A program made the position numbers and the translations under genes. From contig NZ_JAFCKJ010000002.1 in NCBI RefSeq assembly GCF_018130465.1, positions 868,001 to 932,000 on the forward strand: a stretch of 64,000 bases of DNA. The letters are read 5' to 3'. Positions 7,554 through 15,677 of the stretch are shown one piece after another. A model generated the notes under the pieces. The model was not told where the DNA came from. It saw only the letters and a list, made by a program, of their open reading frames with translations, and searched no databases. The stretch's first letter is position 1, and each line of letters begins with the position of its first letter. The stretch is from Bradyrhizobium canariense. Lineage in GTDB: Bacteria; Pseudomonadota; Alphaproteobacteria; Rhizobiales; Xanthobacteraceae.

Positions 7554-8513
7554 ATGGAAATGGGTGCTCTCATGCAGATGAGCGATCGCATCGGAAAACG
7601 AATGAAGCTGCAGGACCTGCATGTACTGATGGCGGTGGTGCAGGCTGGCAGCATGGGCAAGGCGGCGCTCGTGCTCAATACCACTCAGCCTAATATTTCG
7701 AGATCGATCGCGGAGCTTGAGCGCGCGTTCGGCGTCCGCCTGTTGGATCGCCACCGGCGCGGAATTGAGCCGACCGAGTGCGGCCGCGCCCTACTCGATT
7801 GCGGCGCCGCGGTTTTCGACGAACTGCGCCAGGGCGCGAAGAGCATCGAATTTCTGGCCGACCCCACCGCTGGAGAAGTGCGGATTGGAAGCACGGCTTT
7901 TCTGGCGGCGAGCTTTGTTTGCGCTCTCATAGATCGGCTCTCCCGGCGTCATCCGCGGATCAGATTTCAGCTCGTGACCGGCTACCTGGAGACACTGCAC
8001 CGCGACCTGAGCGAGCGCAAAGTCGATCTGTTGATCGTGCGGAGCAGCGGCCCGATTGCTGACGAGCGGCTGCGTTTCGAGTTTCTTTTTGAAGATCGCT
8101 ATGTCGTTGCGGCGGGTGCTAAAAATCCATGGGCTCGGCGGCGCAACATCGAGCTCCCCGATCTGGCGGAGGAGCGTTGGGTACTTCCACCGCGGGAGAG
8201 CGTGATCGGATCAATCCTCACCCAAGCCTTTCGCGCCAGCGGATTTGAGTATCCACGCGCGACGGTGGTCACTGATTCCCCCCATATGCGGGTCAGCCTG
8301 CTGGAGACGGGGAGGTTCATCACGGTGTTCCCGGCTTCCGCACTGAAATTTCTGACCAGGGGGGCGGCACTTAAAGTCTTGTCCGTTGAACTGCCGGCGG
8401 CACGTCGGCCAAACGGGATGGTCACCGTTAGGGATCGTGCGCTCAGCCCGGTCTTGCAGCTCGTCATTGACAGCGCCCGTGAGCTCGCAAAGCCAAAAGC
8501 GAAACGAAAGTGA
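7554..8513 (+). CDS. LysR-family transcriptional regulator
   Basis: A protein of up to 319 residues. The N-terminal helix-turn-helix is MKLQDLHVLMAVVQAGSMGK with AALVLNTTQPNISRSIAELE, followed by RLLDRHRRGIEPTECGRALL. The effector domain contains GEVRIGSTAFLAASFVCALI and the usual two-lobe binding fold. The first ATG at 7554 overlaps the operator and lacks a ribosome site. ATG 7572, 7578 or 7602 (MKLQDLH) are better alternatives, and similar proteins as I remember them begin near MSDRIGKRMKLQDLH. It is divergent from the Bug solute-binding gene it probably controls. Confidence 0.9.
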   Translation: MEMGALMQMSDRIGKRMKLQDLHVLMAVVQAGSMGKAALVLNTTQPNISRSIAELERAFGVRLLDRHRRGIEPTECGRALLDCGAAVFDELRQGAKSIEFLADPTAGEVRIGSTAFLAASFVCALIDRLSRRHPRIRFQLVTGYLETLHRDLSERKVDLLIVRSSGPIADERLRFEFLFEDRYVVAAGAKNPWARRRNIELPDLAEERWVLPPRESVIGSILTQAFRASGFEYPRATVVTDSPHMRVSLLETGRFITVFPASALKFLTRGAALKVLSVELPAARRPNGMVTVRDRALSPVLQLVIDSARELAKPKAKRK

Positions 8514-8939
8514 CAAATCGTACGTCTGCTTGCGACTACTTGAGGCCATATTTCCGCTTTTGAACCCGAAGCAGACAAGCGTCTGCTAACGGATGGGGAT
8601 GCAACACACGCCGGCGCAAACCAAGTGATGTCGCAGAAGCTGCGATGACCGGCGGGTCAGGGGCCAAAACCGCCATGGTATCTGACGGACACAGTACAGC
8701 AAAAAGCCGAGACCGAAGAACGCGAAGAAGGGGCGGCATGGTGCAGGTACTAGACGCCTGCCTGGTCGAGGGGCGACGTTGAACAGGCAGATCCATTGTC
8801 CCAATTCACCTCGAAATCGGCCGAGATTGACGGTCCGAGCGGCGCGACTCGGTGGTACACAGCGGTGGTCACAAAACTGGACCGGGCTTTATAGGAATCC
8901 TTGTTTTTCGGCGGTTTCTGGGCATTCGCGGCATCGGGG
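8514..8939. other. Gene-free stretch after the LysR gene
   Basis: No confident gene is seen. A minus-strand frame at 8586-8804 contains a hydrophobic stretch (FFAFFGLGFLLYCVRQIPWR) that may be a remnant of a membrane protein. The start of the stretch (8550-8590) again resembles degenerate island repeats. Confidence 0.3.
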
Positions 8940-8943
8940 ATGG

Positions 8944-8963
8944 GAGTCCCACTCTCTCCGCCA
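8944..8963 (+). other. tRNA-Ser 3'-end-like sequence (possible att remnant)
   Basis: GAGTCCCACTCTCTCCGCCA looks like the last 20 nt of a bacterial tRNA-Ser: T-arm 3' half, acceptor strand TCTCTCC, discriminator G and CCA. No tRNA body precedes it. Homology of the broken Ku gene begins immediately after it. A similar sequence with 17 of 20 matches lies at 16838-16857. Reading it as an integrase target scar is inference. Confidence 0.35.
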
Positions 8964-9705
8964 TTGAAAGGATTTCTGAGGCTCTCGCTCGTCACCTGCC
9001 CGGTGGCGCTGTACCCGGCGACCTGGGAGAGCGAAAGATCTTCTTCAACCAGCTGAACCGGGCGACCGGTCATCGCATCAAGTACCTGAAGCTCGATGCC
9101 GACACCGGCGACGAGGTCCCCCAACGAGAACATCGTCAAGGGCTACAAGGTCGACACCGATACGTTCATTGAGGTCACCAAGGAGGAACTCGAGAACGTC
9201 GCCCTGGTCTACTCGGACGATCGAGATCGACGAGTTCGTCGACCGCAGCGAGATCGACCCGCGTTTCCTGATCCGCCCCTACTACCTCATGCCCGACGGC
9301 AAGGTCGGTCACGATGCCTTTGCGGTAATCCGGGAAACGATCCGCGAGATGGACAAGGTCGCGATCGGGCGCGTGGTGCTGACCAACCGCGAGCACATCA
9401 TCCCGCTGGAGCCACTCGACAAAGGCCTGATGGGGACGCTACTGCGCTACCCGTACGAAGTCCGCGATCCGGCCGAATATTCGACGAGATCCAGGACGTC
9501 AAAGTCACCCAGGACATGCTCGATCTCGCCCGGCATATCGTCGAGCAGAAGGCCGGCAACTTCGAACCCGACAAGTTCGAAGACCGGTACGAAACCGCTC
9601 TGGTCGATCTCATCAACGAAAGCCGGCCGGCAAGCCGATTACGCCGAAGGAGCGCCCGCGGCGCCTCGAAGCATTAGAGACACGTTTGCGAAAATCGGAT
9701 GAAGT
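8964..9705 (+). pseudogene. ku: Ku DNA end-binding protein, degraded by multiple frameshifts
   Basis: Reading across frames recovers most of a bacterial Ku. The order is KGFLRLSLVTCPVALYPATW, NQLNRATGHRIKYLKLDA, IVKGYKVDTDTFIEVTKEEL, IDEFVDRSEIDPRFLIRPYY, GKVGHDAFAVIRETIREMDK, GRVVLTNREHIIPLEPLDKG, then DVKVTQDMLDLARHIVEQKA. Frame changes are needed near 9030, 9121, 9220, 9480 and 9615, so no functional protein can be made. Ku binds broken DNA ends and recruits LigD for end joining; no ligD lies next to it. The start codon region is replaced by the tRNA-Ser-like sequence. Confidence 0.88.
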
Positions 9706-9786
9706 ATGGCCGCTTGGTTCAGTAGCGTGCTCCCACCCGATCGCCGCGATGGTGCCAGCCGTTCGCTTCCTCAACTCGGCGGATGC

Positions 9787-10632
9787 CTACTCGGCTATCA
9801 CTGAATTCTGGAGGACGCCAATCCCAGATATCTCGACCTCGACGGTGTCACCGGGCTTCATCCACAGCGGCGGCGTGCGTTTTAAACCAACGCCGCCCGG
9901 CGTGCCCGTCACGATGACGTCGCCGGGGACCAGGGGGCAGATGGCGGAGATGTAGGCGATCAGCTCGGGGATCGCGGTGATCAACAGATCGGTCGTGGCG
10001 TTCTGCACCACGGTGCCGTTGAGGCGGGTCTGGAGCGTGAGCTTCGATGGATCGGGGATTTCGTCAGCTGTCACCAGCCAGGGGCCGAAACTGCCGCTGT
10101 TGGCAAAAGTCTTACCCGACAGAAACTGGCTGGTGTGACGCTGCCAGTCGCGTATGCTTCCTTCGTTGTAGCAGGCATAACCGGCGACATGATCGAGCGC
10201 CCGGTCTGCCGGGATATGTCGGCCCTCCTTGCCGATGACCAGCGCGAGTTCGCCTTCGTAGTCGAAATTGTCGCTGACCTTCGGCCTAACGATCGGCTGC
10301 ATGTGGCCGACCTGACTGCAGGCGAAGCGCGCGAACAGCGCCGGCTTCTCGGTGACGGTCCGCCCAGTCTCGGCGACGTGGTCCCGGTAATTGAGACCGA
10401 CGCAGATGATCTTGCCGGGGTCCAGGATGACCGGTGCGAAGGCGATCTTGTCGACCGCATGCTCGGGGACGTTGGCTGCGATCAGTTCAGCGGCCTCGGC
10501 GACGCGGTTGGTTTCGAGCAACTGCCGCAGCGAGGTGCAACCGGACATGCGCGTGGCAAGATCGACGATGCCGTTGTCTTTGATGGCGCCAAAGGAGGCG
10601 CGGCCGTCGGCGATGAAAGAAAGCAGCTTCAT
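9787..10632 (-). CDS. Fumarylacetoacetate hydrolase (FAH) family protein
   Basis: A 281-residue protein with the FAH fold. A short N-terminal domain (MKLLSFIADGRASFGAIKD) precedes the catalytic domain with ICVGLNYRDHVAETG, the metal-binding acidic motif NFDYEGELALVIGKEGRHI, GYACYNEGSIRDWQRHTSQF and VTGTPGGVGLKRTPP. Family members hydrolyse or isomerise acylpyruvate-type ring-cleavage products such as fumarylpyruvate or oxo-hepta-enedioates. Its ATG overlaps the stop codon of the upstream flavin hydroxylase (ATGA), so the two are translationally coupled. Within this module it would take the product of the extradiol dioxygenase. The exact substrate cannot be read from sequence. Confidence 0.88.
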   Translation of the reverse strand: MKLLSFIADGRASFGAIKDNGIVDLATRMSGCTSLRQLLETNRVAEAAELIAANVPEHAVDKIAFAPVILDPGKIICVGLNYRDHVAETGRTVTEKPALFARFACSQVGHMQPIVRPKVSDNFDYEGELALVIGKEGRHIPADRALDHVAGYACYNEGSIRDWQRHTSQFLSGKTFANSGSFGPWLVTADEIPDPSKLTLQTRLNGTVVQNATTDLLITAIPELIAYISAICPLVPGDVIVTGTPGGVGLKRTPPLWMKPGDTVEVEISGIGVLQNSVIAE

Positions 10633-12167
10633 GGGATATCCTCGGGAATGTGTTCAGGCCGCGAAGGCACGTGGATTGGAAGGATGACGGCGGCGGCGAG
10701 CCGGTCGAGCTCCCCGTCGTTACTGGCGGCGCCGACCACGTAGCGGTCGGGTCGGACGAGGGCGGACCTGAGGCCGTTGTCGCGCAACCAGGTGCCGACG
10801 CCGGCGGCTGCGTCGCCGGTGAGCATCGACACGCCGTTCTCGCCGAACGCGCGTTGCAACGGCCGGGGGATGGCGCCGGCGGACTCGGTGAGAAGGACGT
10901 AAGCGTAACCGATGGCGTCGTCGCTTCGTCGGCCATCGTGCAGCGTGAATTGTGGCGCGAGATGTCCGGCCATTGGTAGATCCGACAGCGCAAGCCCGGG
11001 GCCGAGCAGGGGCTTCTTCACCTCGAGTTTGACCGGCGCGTTCTCGCGTGCTTGGCCGGCGGCGAGGCCGGCTTCGACCGCCTTGGTGTTGATCAAGCCG
11101 CCGAGCCGAATGGCCAGCTCGACGAACTCGCGGACGTGCGGCTGGCGCTCGCTCTGATAGGTGTCGAGCAGGCGCGCGTCGGCATGGCCGCTTAGGATGG
11201 CGCTGAGCTTCCAGGCAAGGTTTGCGGCATCGCGGATACCGGCGCACATGCCCTGCCCTAGGAAGGGCGGGGTCTGGTGGGCTGAATCGCCGGCGAGGAT
11301 CAGGCGGCGGTCGCGCCATTGCTGCGCGATGGTGGAGTGGAAAGTGTAGACCGCGGCGCGCTCAAGCTCAGCGTCCTCGGGCGTGATCCAGCGCGACAGC
11401 AGCTCCCAGACCTTTGTCGGCTGGGTGACGCCCTGCGTATCCTCGTCGGGTAGAACCGTGATCTCCCAACGGCGGCGCGTGCCGGTGCCGCGCACATAGG
11501 TGGCGGGCCGCCGGGGGTCGCAATGCTGCAGGCTGTAGTCGCCGAGATCGTCGCGGTTTCGCTTGAGCAGCACGTCGACCACGAGCCATCGCTCGTGAAA
11601 CCCGAGATCGTCCATGCCGGATCCGATGAAGCGGCGCACCAACGAACGGGCGCCGTCACAACCGATCACATAGCGGGCGCGGACCTCGGTGAGCTGCCCG
11701 TTCGAGAGATCTTCGTAGCGCACCCGCACGCCGGTCTCATCCTGGTCGAGCGCGAACACGTCGCAACGGTTGCGTGTTGCCACGTGAGGCCAACGTTGCA
11801 GGCCGCCGATCAGCACTTCCTCCAGATCCGGCTGGTGAAAGCGGTAGCTAAGGTTCCAGCCCAGCGGAGTTAGTGTCAGGGGCCGCGACCAATCCAGCAG
11901 CATGCGGCCGTCGGCGTCGAGAAAGAGCATGCCAGGACTGACGATTACGTGGGGCAGGATCGCCTCAGCCAGGCCGATGGCTTGGAACACGCGCATGCAT
12001 TCGTCGTCGAAGTGCACCGCGCGCGGAAGATGATACGCACGAGCCTCGCGCTCCAGCACCAGCGTCCTGACTCCGCATAGGCCGAGCAGATTGGCGAGCG
12101 TGGCCCCGACGGGGCCACGACCGATGATCACGACATCATAGCTCTGGAAGGCACACCCATCCTGCAT
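10629..12167 (-). CDS. MhpA-like FAD-dependent aromatic hydroxylase
   Basis: A 512-residue class A flavin monooxygenase. FAD-binding motifs are YDVVIIGRGPVGATLANLLG (dinucleotide fold), ARYVIGCDGARSLVRRFIG (DG motif) and RRLILAGDSAHQTPPFLGQG (GD motif). A C-terminal thioredoxin-like region follows, as in 3-(3-hydroxyphenyl)propionate and related hydroxylases. These enzymes add a second hydroxyl ortho or para to a phenolic group using NAD(P)H and oxygen, preparing the ring for cleavage. The start at 12167 places the FAD motif at the N-terminus; the frame is open to 12398 but that extension is not family-like. It is the first gene of a two-gene unit with the FAH hydrolase and divergent from the binding-protein gene. 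Confidence 0.88.
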   Translation of the reverse strand: MQDGCAFQSYDVVIIGRGPVGATLANLLGLCGVRTLVLEREARAYHLPRAVHFDDECMRVFQAIGLAEAILPHVIVSPGMLFLDADGRMLLDWSRPLTLTPLGWNLSYRFHQPDLEEVLIGGLQRWPHVATRNRCDVFALDQDETGVRVRYEDLSNGQLTEVRARYVIGCDGARSLVRRFIGSGMDDLGFHERWLVVDVLLKRNRDDLGDYSLQHCDPRRPATYVRGTGTRRRWEITVLPDEDTQGVTQPTKVWELLSRWITPEDAELERAAVYTFHSTIAQQWRDRRLILAGDSAHQTPPFLGQGMCAGIRDAANLAWKLSAILSGHADARLLDTYQSERQPHVREFVELAIRLGGLINTKAVEAGLAAGQARENAPVKLEVKKPLLGPGLALSDLPMAGHLAPQFTLHDGRRSDDAIGYAYVLLTESAGAIPRPLQRAFGENGVSMLTGDAAAGVGTWLRDNGLRSALVRPDRYVVGAASNDGELDRLAAAVILPIHVPSRPEHIPEDIP

Positions 12168-12218
12168 GACTCCATCTGTTTCCCAGCCGTCCGCCACCTT
12201 CAAGGTCGTGTCGCCAAG

Positions 12219-12272
12219 TGTCCGCACATCGGACGAGCCCATCCAGCGGCCGTTTGTCCGCCAGCCGGACAA
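12219..12272. promoter_or_regulatory. Two TGTCCG-N5-CGGACA inverted repeats in divergent promoter
   Basis: The perfect inverted repeat TTGTCCG-CCAGC-CGGACAA lies at 12254-12272. A second copy, GTCCG-CACAT-CGGAC, lies at 12220-12234 with the same arm sequence and the same 5-nt spacer. Their centres are 36 bp apart. They sit between the hydroxylase (start 12167) and the binding-protein gene (start 12374). The nearest regulator in the module is the IclR protein at 14728-15519, so these are likely its operators. The pairing of site and regulator is inference. Confidence 0.6.
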
Positions 12273-12373
12273 GTTGGCGATAATGCTACGCGCAAGCATT
12301 CCGGTTTCGCTAGGGAGAAAGCAAAGCCAATAAGGCTGATCTGCCGAGGCAGTCCAAAGCGGAGGAAACGACG

Positions 12374-13522
12374 ATGCTGCGATCCGTGCTGCGTGCATGC
12401 CTTGTGATGCAATTGTTCGCTGCGCCGAGCTTTGCCGCCGACATCAACGTTGGAATCATTCTGTCGGCGACGGGTCCCGCTGCAGCCATCGGCAACGCCG
12501 AGCGCAACGGAACAGCCTTCGGTCCCACCGAAATCGGGGGGAAAAAAGTCAATTACTTGTTCCTTGATGAGGCTTCGGATGCTACGGCCGCCGTTTCTGC
12601 GCTGCGCAAGCTGCACGAGGAAAGCAAAATTGACCTACTGATCGGGCCGACTACGACACCCGCCTCCTTCGCGGTGATCGAGCCAGCGGTCGAGTATAAG
12701 CTGCCCATGATCACCCTGGCGCCCGTCAACGCGCTGGTTGCGCCAGTCGACGCCAGGCGGCGTTGGGTGTTCAAGACCACGACCAACGACGATCATGAAG
12801 CGACGCCATTGTTCGCCAACATGAAGAAGTCCGGGGTGAAGAAGCTGGCTCTGATCGGTTTCGGCGATTCCTACGGCGATGCCTGGAGCAAGGTCAGCGC
12901 CAAAATGGCCAAGGCCGCCGACATCGAGCTCGTCGCCAACGAGAAGTATGCACGGACCGACACCACGGTTGTGGGACAGGTGCTGAAAATCGTAGCAGCC
13001 GGTCCGGATGCAGTACTGATCGCGGCGTCAGGCGCGCCAGCCGCCCTTCCGCTGTTGCAATTGCGCGAGAAAGGATATGAGGGCCAGATCTACGGCACGC
13101 TAGGCGCGACGTTCGGCGACTTCCGGAAGCTCACCAGTGCGCAGGGCGATGGGATCTTCTTCCCGCTGAGCCCCGCCGTCGGGGCCGCGTCCTTCCCCGA
13201 CGACTATCCTGCGAAGAAGTCCGCGCTGGAATTCATCCGGCAATACGAGGCGAAGTTCGGGGCGGGAAGTCGGAACATCTTCGCGGGGTCGTCCTACGAC
13301 GCCTTGCTTCTGCTCGAGAAGGCCGCTCCCATGGCTCTGAAGACCGCCGAGCCAGGCACGCCGGAATTCAGAGAGGCTCTGAGATCCGCGATCGAATCCT
13401 TGAACGGCGTTGCGGGGTCGCGGGGTGTCTACAATTACGGACCCGATGATCACACCGGACTGGATCAAAGCGCACTGGTTCTAGGCAAGCTCGAAAAGGG
13501 CGAGTGGACCGCGGTCCGCTGA
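12374..13522 (+). CDS. Branched-chain-amino-acid-type ABC transporter substrate-binding protein
   Basis: A 382-residue protein with a signal peptide (MLRSVLRACLVMQLFAAPSF, cleaved before ADINVG). The type I periplasmic binding fold begins VGIILSATGPAAAIGNAERN, with a GGKKVNYLFLDEASD hinge block and LIGPTTTPASFAVIEPAVEY. In aromatic-degradation clusters such LivK-like proteins often bind aromatic acids. No permease or ATPase genes accompany it here, so it would have to share components encoded elsewhere. GGAGGA lies 7 nt before the ATG. It is followed after 27 bp by the P450 gene, probably co-transcribed. Confidence 0.88.
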   Translation: MLRSVLRACLVMQLFAAPSFAADINVGIILSATGPAAAIGNAERNGTAFGPTEIGGKKVNYLFLDEASDATAAVSALRKLHEESKIDLLIGPTTTPASFAVIEPAVEYKLPMITLAPVNALVAPVDARRRWVFKTTTNDDHEATPLFANMKKSGVKKLALIGFGDSYGDAWSKVSAKMAKAADIELVANEKYARTDTTVVGQVLKIVAAGPDAVLIAASGAPAALPLLQLREKGYEGQIYGTLGATFGDFRKLTSAQGDGIFFPLSPAVGAASFPDDYPAKKSALEFIRQYEAKFGAGSRNIFAGSSYDALLLLEKAAPMALKTAEPGTPEFREALRSAIESLNGVAGSRGVYNYGPDDHTGLDQSALVLGKLEKGEWTAVR

Positions 13523-13549
13523 TACGCGCATGCAAGCGGACAGAAGGTC

Positions 13550-14731
13550 ATGAACATAGCCCATTTGGATGTGCCTACCTACGACGTCGATCTCTACAGT
13601 GACGAGGTTCTTCGTGATCCTTATCCTCACTACCGAAGGCTCAGGGAGCTCGGCGCCGCCGTCTGGCTTCCGCGACACGATCTCTACGCCATCGGCCGCT
13701 TCGACGAGGTCCGAGCGGCCTTGCGGAACCCAACCGTCTTCTCGTCAGCGGATGGCGTCGCAGCCAACGGCAATGTCAACGAAATGTCGCGAGGTACGAC
13801 TCTCGCGAGTGATGCGCCTTTGCACGATCGGCTCCGGGCGATCATCGGCGCTCCCCTGTCGCCGCGATCCCTCGAGGAGATCGGTCCTCAGATCCGGGCA
13901 GAAGCAAGGCGGCTCGTCGATGACCTCCTGGAACGGAAGCAATTCGATGCTGTGACAGATCTGGCGCAGTACTTGCCCCTTACGATCGTGTCGAAGCTGG
14001 TCGGTCTCGAAGATTATGGGCGCGGCAGCATGCTCAGGTGGGCGTCGGCAACGTTCAACGTGCTCGGCACGATGAACGAGCGAGGCTGCGCCGCCATGGC
14101 GGATATACATGAGATGCGCTCCTACCTCGGCGTCCCCGATATTCGCGAACGATTGCGGCCTGGGAGCTGGGGCAGACGGATCTTCGAGGCCGCCGATCGT
14201 GGCGAAGTCGAGCCGGAGCGTTGTCCTGTCCTGATGCGGGATTATCTCGGCCCCAGCCTGGACACGACGATCTTTGCGACGGCTAACCTGATCCTGCTGT
14301 TCGGCAGACATCCGGATCAATGGCAGCTGGTCCGTGAAGATCCGAAGCTGATCCCAAGCGCCATCAACGAAGCGCTGCGCCTGGAGTCTCCAATTCGCGG
14401 CTTCACGCGTTGTGTCAGCTCGAACGCAACCGTCACGGATGTGCTCATTCCGGGCGGAAGCCGGGCGCTGCTGCTGTACGCGTCGGCCAATCGTGACGAG
14501 CGGAAATGGCAAGATCCGGAGCGGTTCGATGTGCGCCGGCGCGCCAATGACCACCTCGGTTTCGGAAACGGGACGCACATGTGTGCCGGCCTGCATCTGG
14601 CTCGTCTCGAAATGACGGCTCTCTTGGAAGTGCTGGTCGAGAAGGTGCGCAGCTTCGATATCGGCGAGCCGGTGCTCGCCTTGAACAACGTGCTACGCGG
14701 TCTGGCTTCTCTGCCCGTACGGGTGAACTAG
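13550..14731 (+). CDS. Cytochrome P450, CYP199-like
   Basis: A 393-residue soluble P450. The heme motif FGNGTHMCAGLHLARLE contains the iron-ligating cysteine near residue 345, the K-helix ExxR is EALR near 274-277, and the I-helix region is MRDYLGPSLDTTIFA. The LGPSLDTT I-helix, the block YASANRDERKWQDPERFDV and the ending NNVLRGLASLPV match, as I remember it, the CYP199A family from Rhodopseudomonas. CYP199A enzymes hydroxylate or O-demethylate para-substituted benzoic acids. Electron-transfer partners (ferredoxin, reductase) are not encoded nearby. The role in this module is probably the first oxidation of an aromatic acid. Its stop overlaps the convergent IclR gene by 4 nt. Confidence 0.9.
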   Translation: MNIAHLDVPTYDVDLYSDEVLRDPYPHYRRLRELGAAVWLPRHDLYAIGRFDEVRAALRNPTVFSSADGVAANGNVNEMSRGTTLASDAPLHDRLRAIIGAPLSPRSLEEIGPQIRAEARRLVDDLLERKQFDAVTDLAQYLPLTIVSKLVGLEDYGRGSMLRWASATFNVLGTMNERGCAAMADIHEMRSYLGVPDIRERLRPGSWGRRIFEAADRGEVEPERCPVLMRDYLGPSLDTTIFATANLILLFGRHPDQWQLVREDPKLIPSAINEALRLESPIRGFTRCVSSNATVTDVLIPGGSRALLLYASANRDERKWQDPERFDVRRRANDHLGFGNGTHMCAGLHLARLEMTALLEVLVEKVRSFDIGEPVLALNNVLRGLASLPVRVN

Positions 14732-15519
14732 CCGTTGATCGGAATTTCGGCCGCCGCCTTGCGCATGGGAATCAAGAACTGCGAAACGGCCTCCTCCAAG
14801 GACAGGGCGGAACGGATCCAGATGATCGAAATACAGCCGAAGACAGCCTCCTCTCGAACGATCGGCACGGCGATCGAGGCGGTCTTGGGGTTGTATTCGC
14901 CCTCATTGCGGACTGCGTAGCCACGCTCACGGGTCTCGGCGATCATGCGTTCGAGCCAGTTCCCCCCAAGAAATGGGCGATCTTCCACCTCGTCGATCCG
15001 CCGCAAGTGATTGACGATCAAGTCTCGCTCGCGCGCCGCTGAGGCTGCCAGGTACGCCCGACCGGCCGATGTCCGCAAGATGGGCAGGCGTTTGCCAATC
15101 ATGCCGCGGTCGATCGACATGGGGCTACGGGAATGGGTGGTCTCCTGGACCACCATTGCGGCGTTCTCGTAGGTGGAAAGGTCGACGGGCCAGACCAGGG
15201 CCTTGCTCAACTCGCCGAGATAAGGCGCCGCCGCCTGGCAGATCACGACGCTCGGATCGTAACCGTCGCCAAGACTGGAGGCCAGCCGTGTCACGCGAAA
15301 GCGGTCGTCGCTCGCTGAGCGAGCCACATAACCGAGCTCTTCGAGGGTCTCGAGCAGCCGGTAGACGGTCGGCCGGGGGAGGCTAAGTGCACGTGCCACG
15401 TCGGCAGCCCTCATGCCGCCGGACCTATTTACCTCGGTGAGGACGTCGAGACCGCGCTTGAAAGCGCGTACACCCGCCGAGGCTTTCGGTTGCTCGTCGC
15501 GCGTCCGCTCCTTGGACAA
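14728..15519 (-). CDS. IclR-family transcriptional regulator
   Basis: About 263 residues. The N-terminal winged helix is GVRAFKRGLDVLTEVNRSGG, MRAADVARALSLPRPTVYRL and LETLEELGYVARS. The IclR effector domain carries IGKRLPILRTSAGRAYLAA and IAVPIVREEAVFGCISIIWI. I place the start at TTG 15519, because AAGGAAGG lies 8 nt upstream; the frame is open to 15585 but without a ribosome site. IclR proteins commonly regulate aromatic catabolic operons in response to pathway acids. It is divergent from the extradiol dioxygenase and its 3' end overlaps the P450 stop. Confidence 0.88.
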   Translation of the reverse strand: MSKERTRDEQPKASAGVRAFKRGLDVLTEVNRSGGMRAADVARALSLPRPTVYRLLETLEELGYVARSASDDRFRVTRLASSLGDGYDPSVVICQAAAPYLGELSKALVWPVDLSTYENAAMVVQETTHSRSPMSIDRGMIGKRLPILRTSAGRAYLAASAARERDLIVNHLRRIDEVEDRPFLGGNWLERMIAETRERGYAVRNEGEYNPKTASIAVPIVREEAVFGCISIIWIRSALSLEEAVSQFLIPMRKAAAEIPING

Positions 15520-15677
15520 TTCAATTTCCTTCCTTGTGCCGGACGGTACGGAGCCTAACGTGTTGCAAACGCGAGGCGTCCGCAAAACTTAGTGTACGAT
15601 CGCGGTGCGTCGGCATCAACCTCCGGCGAAGCCGCCGCGCGGCCAACAGACGCGATGAACACAATGGAGGAGCCTGG

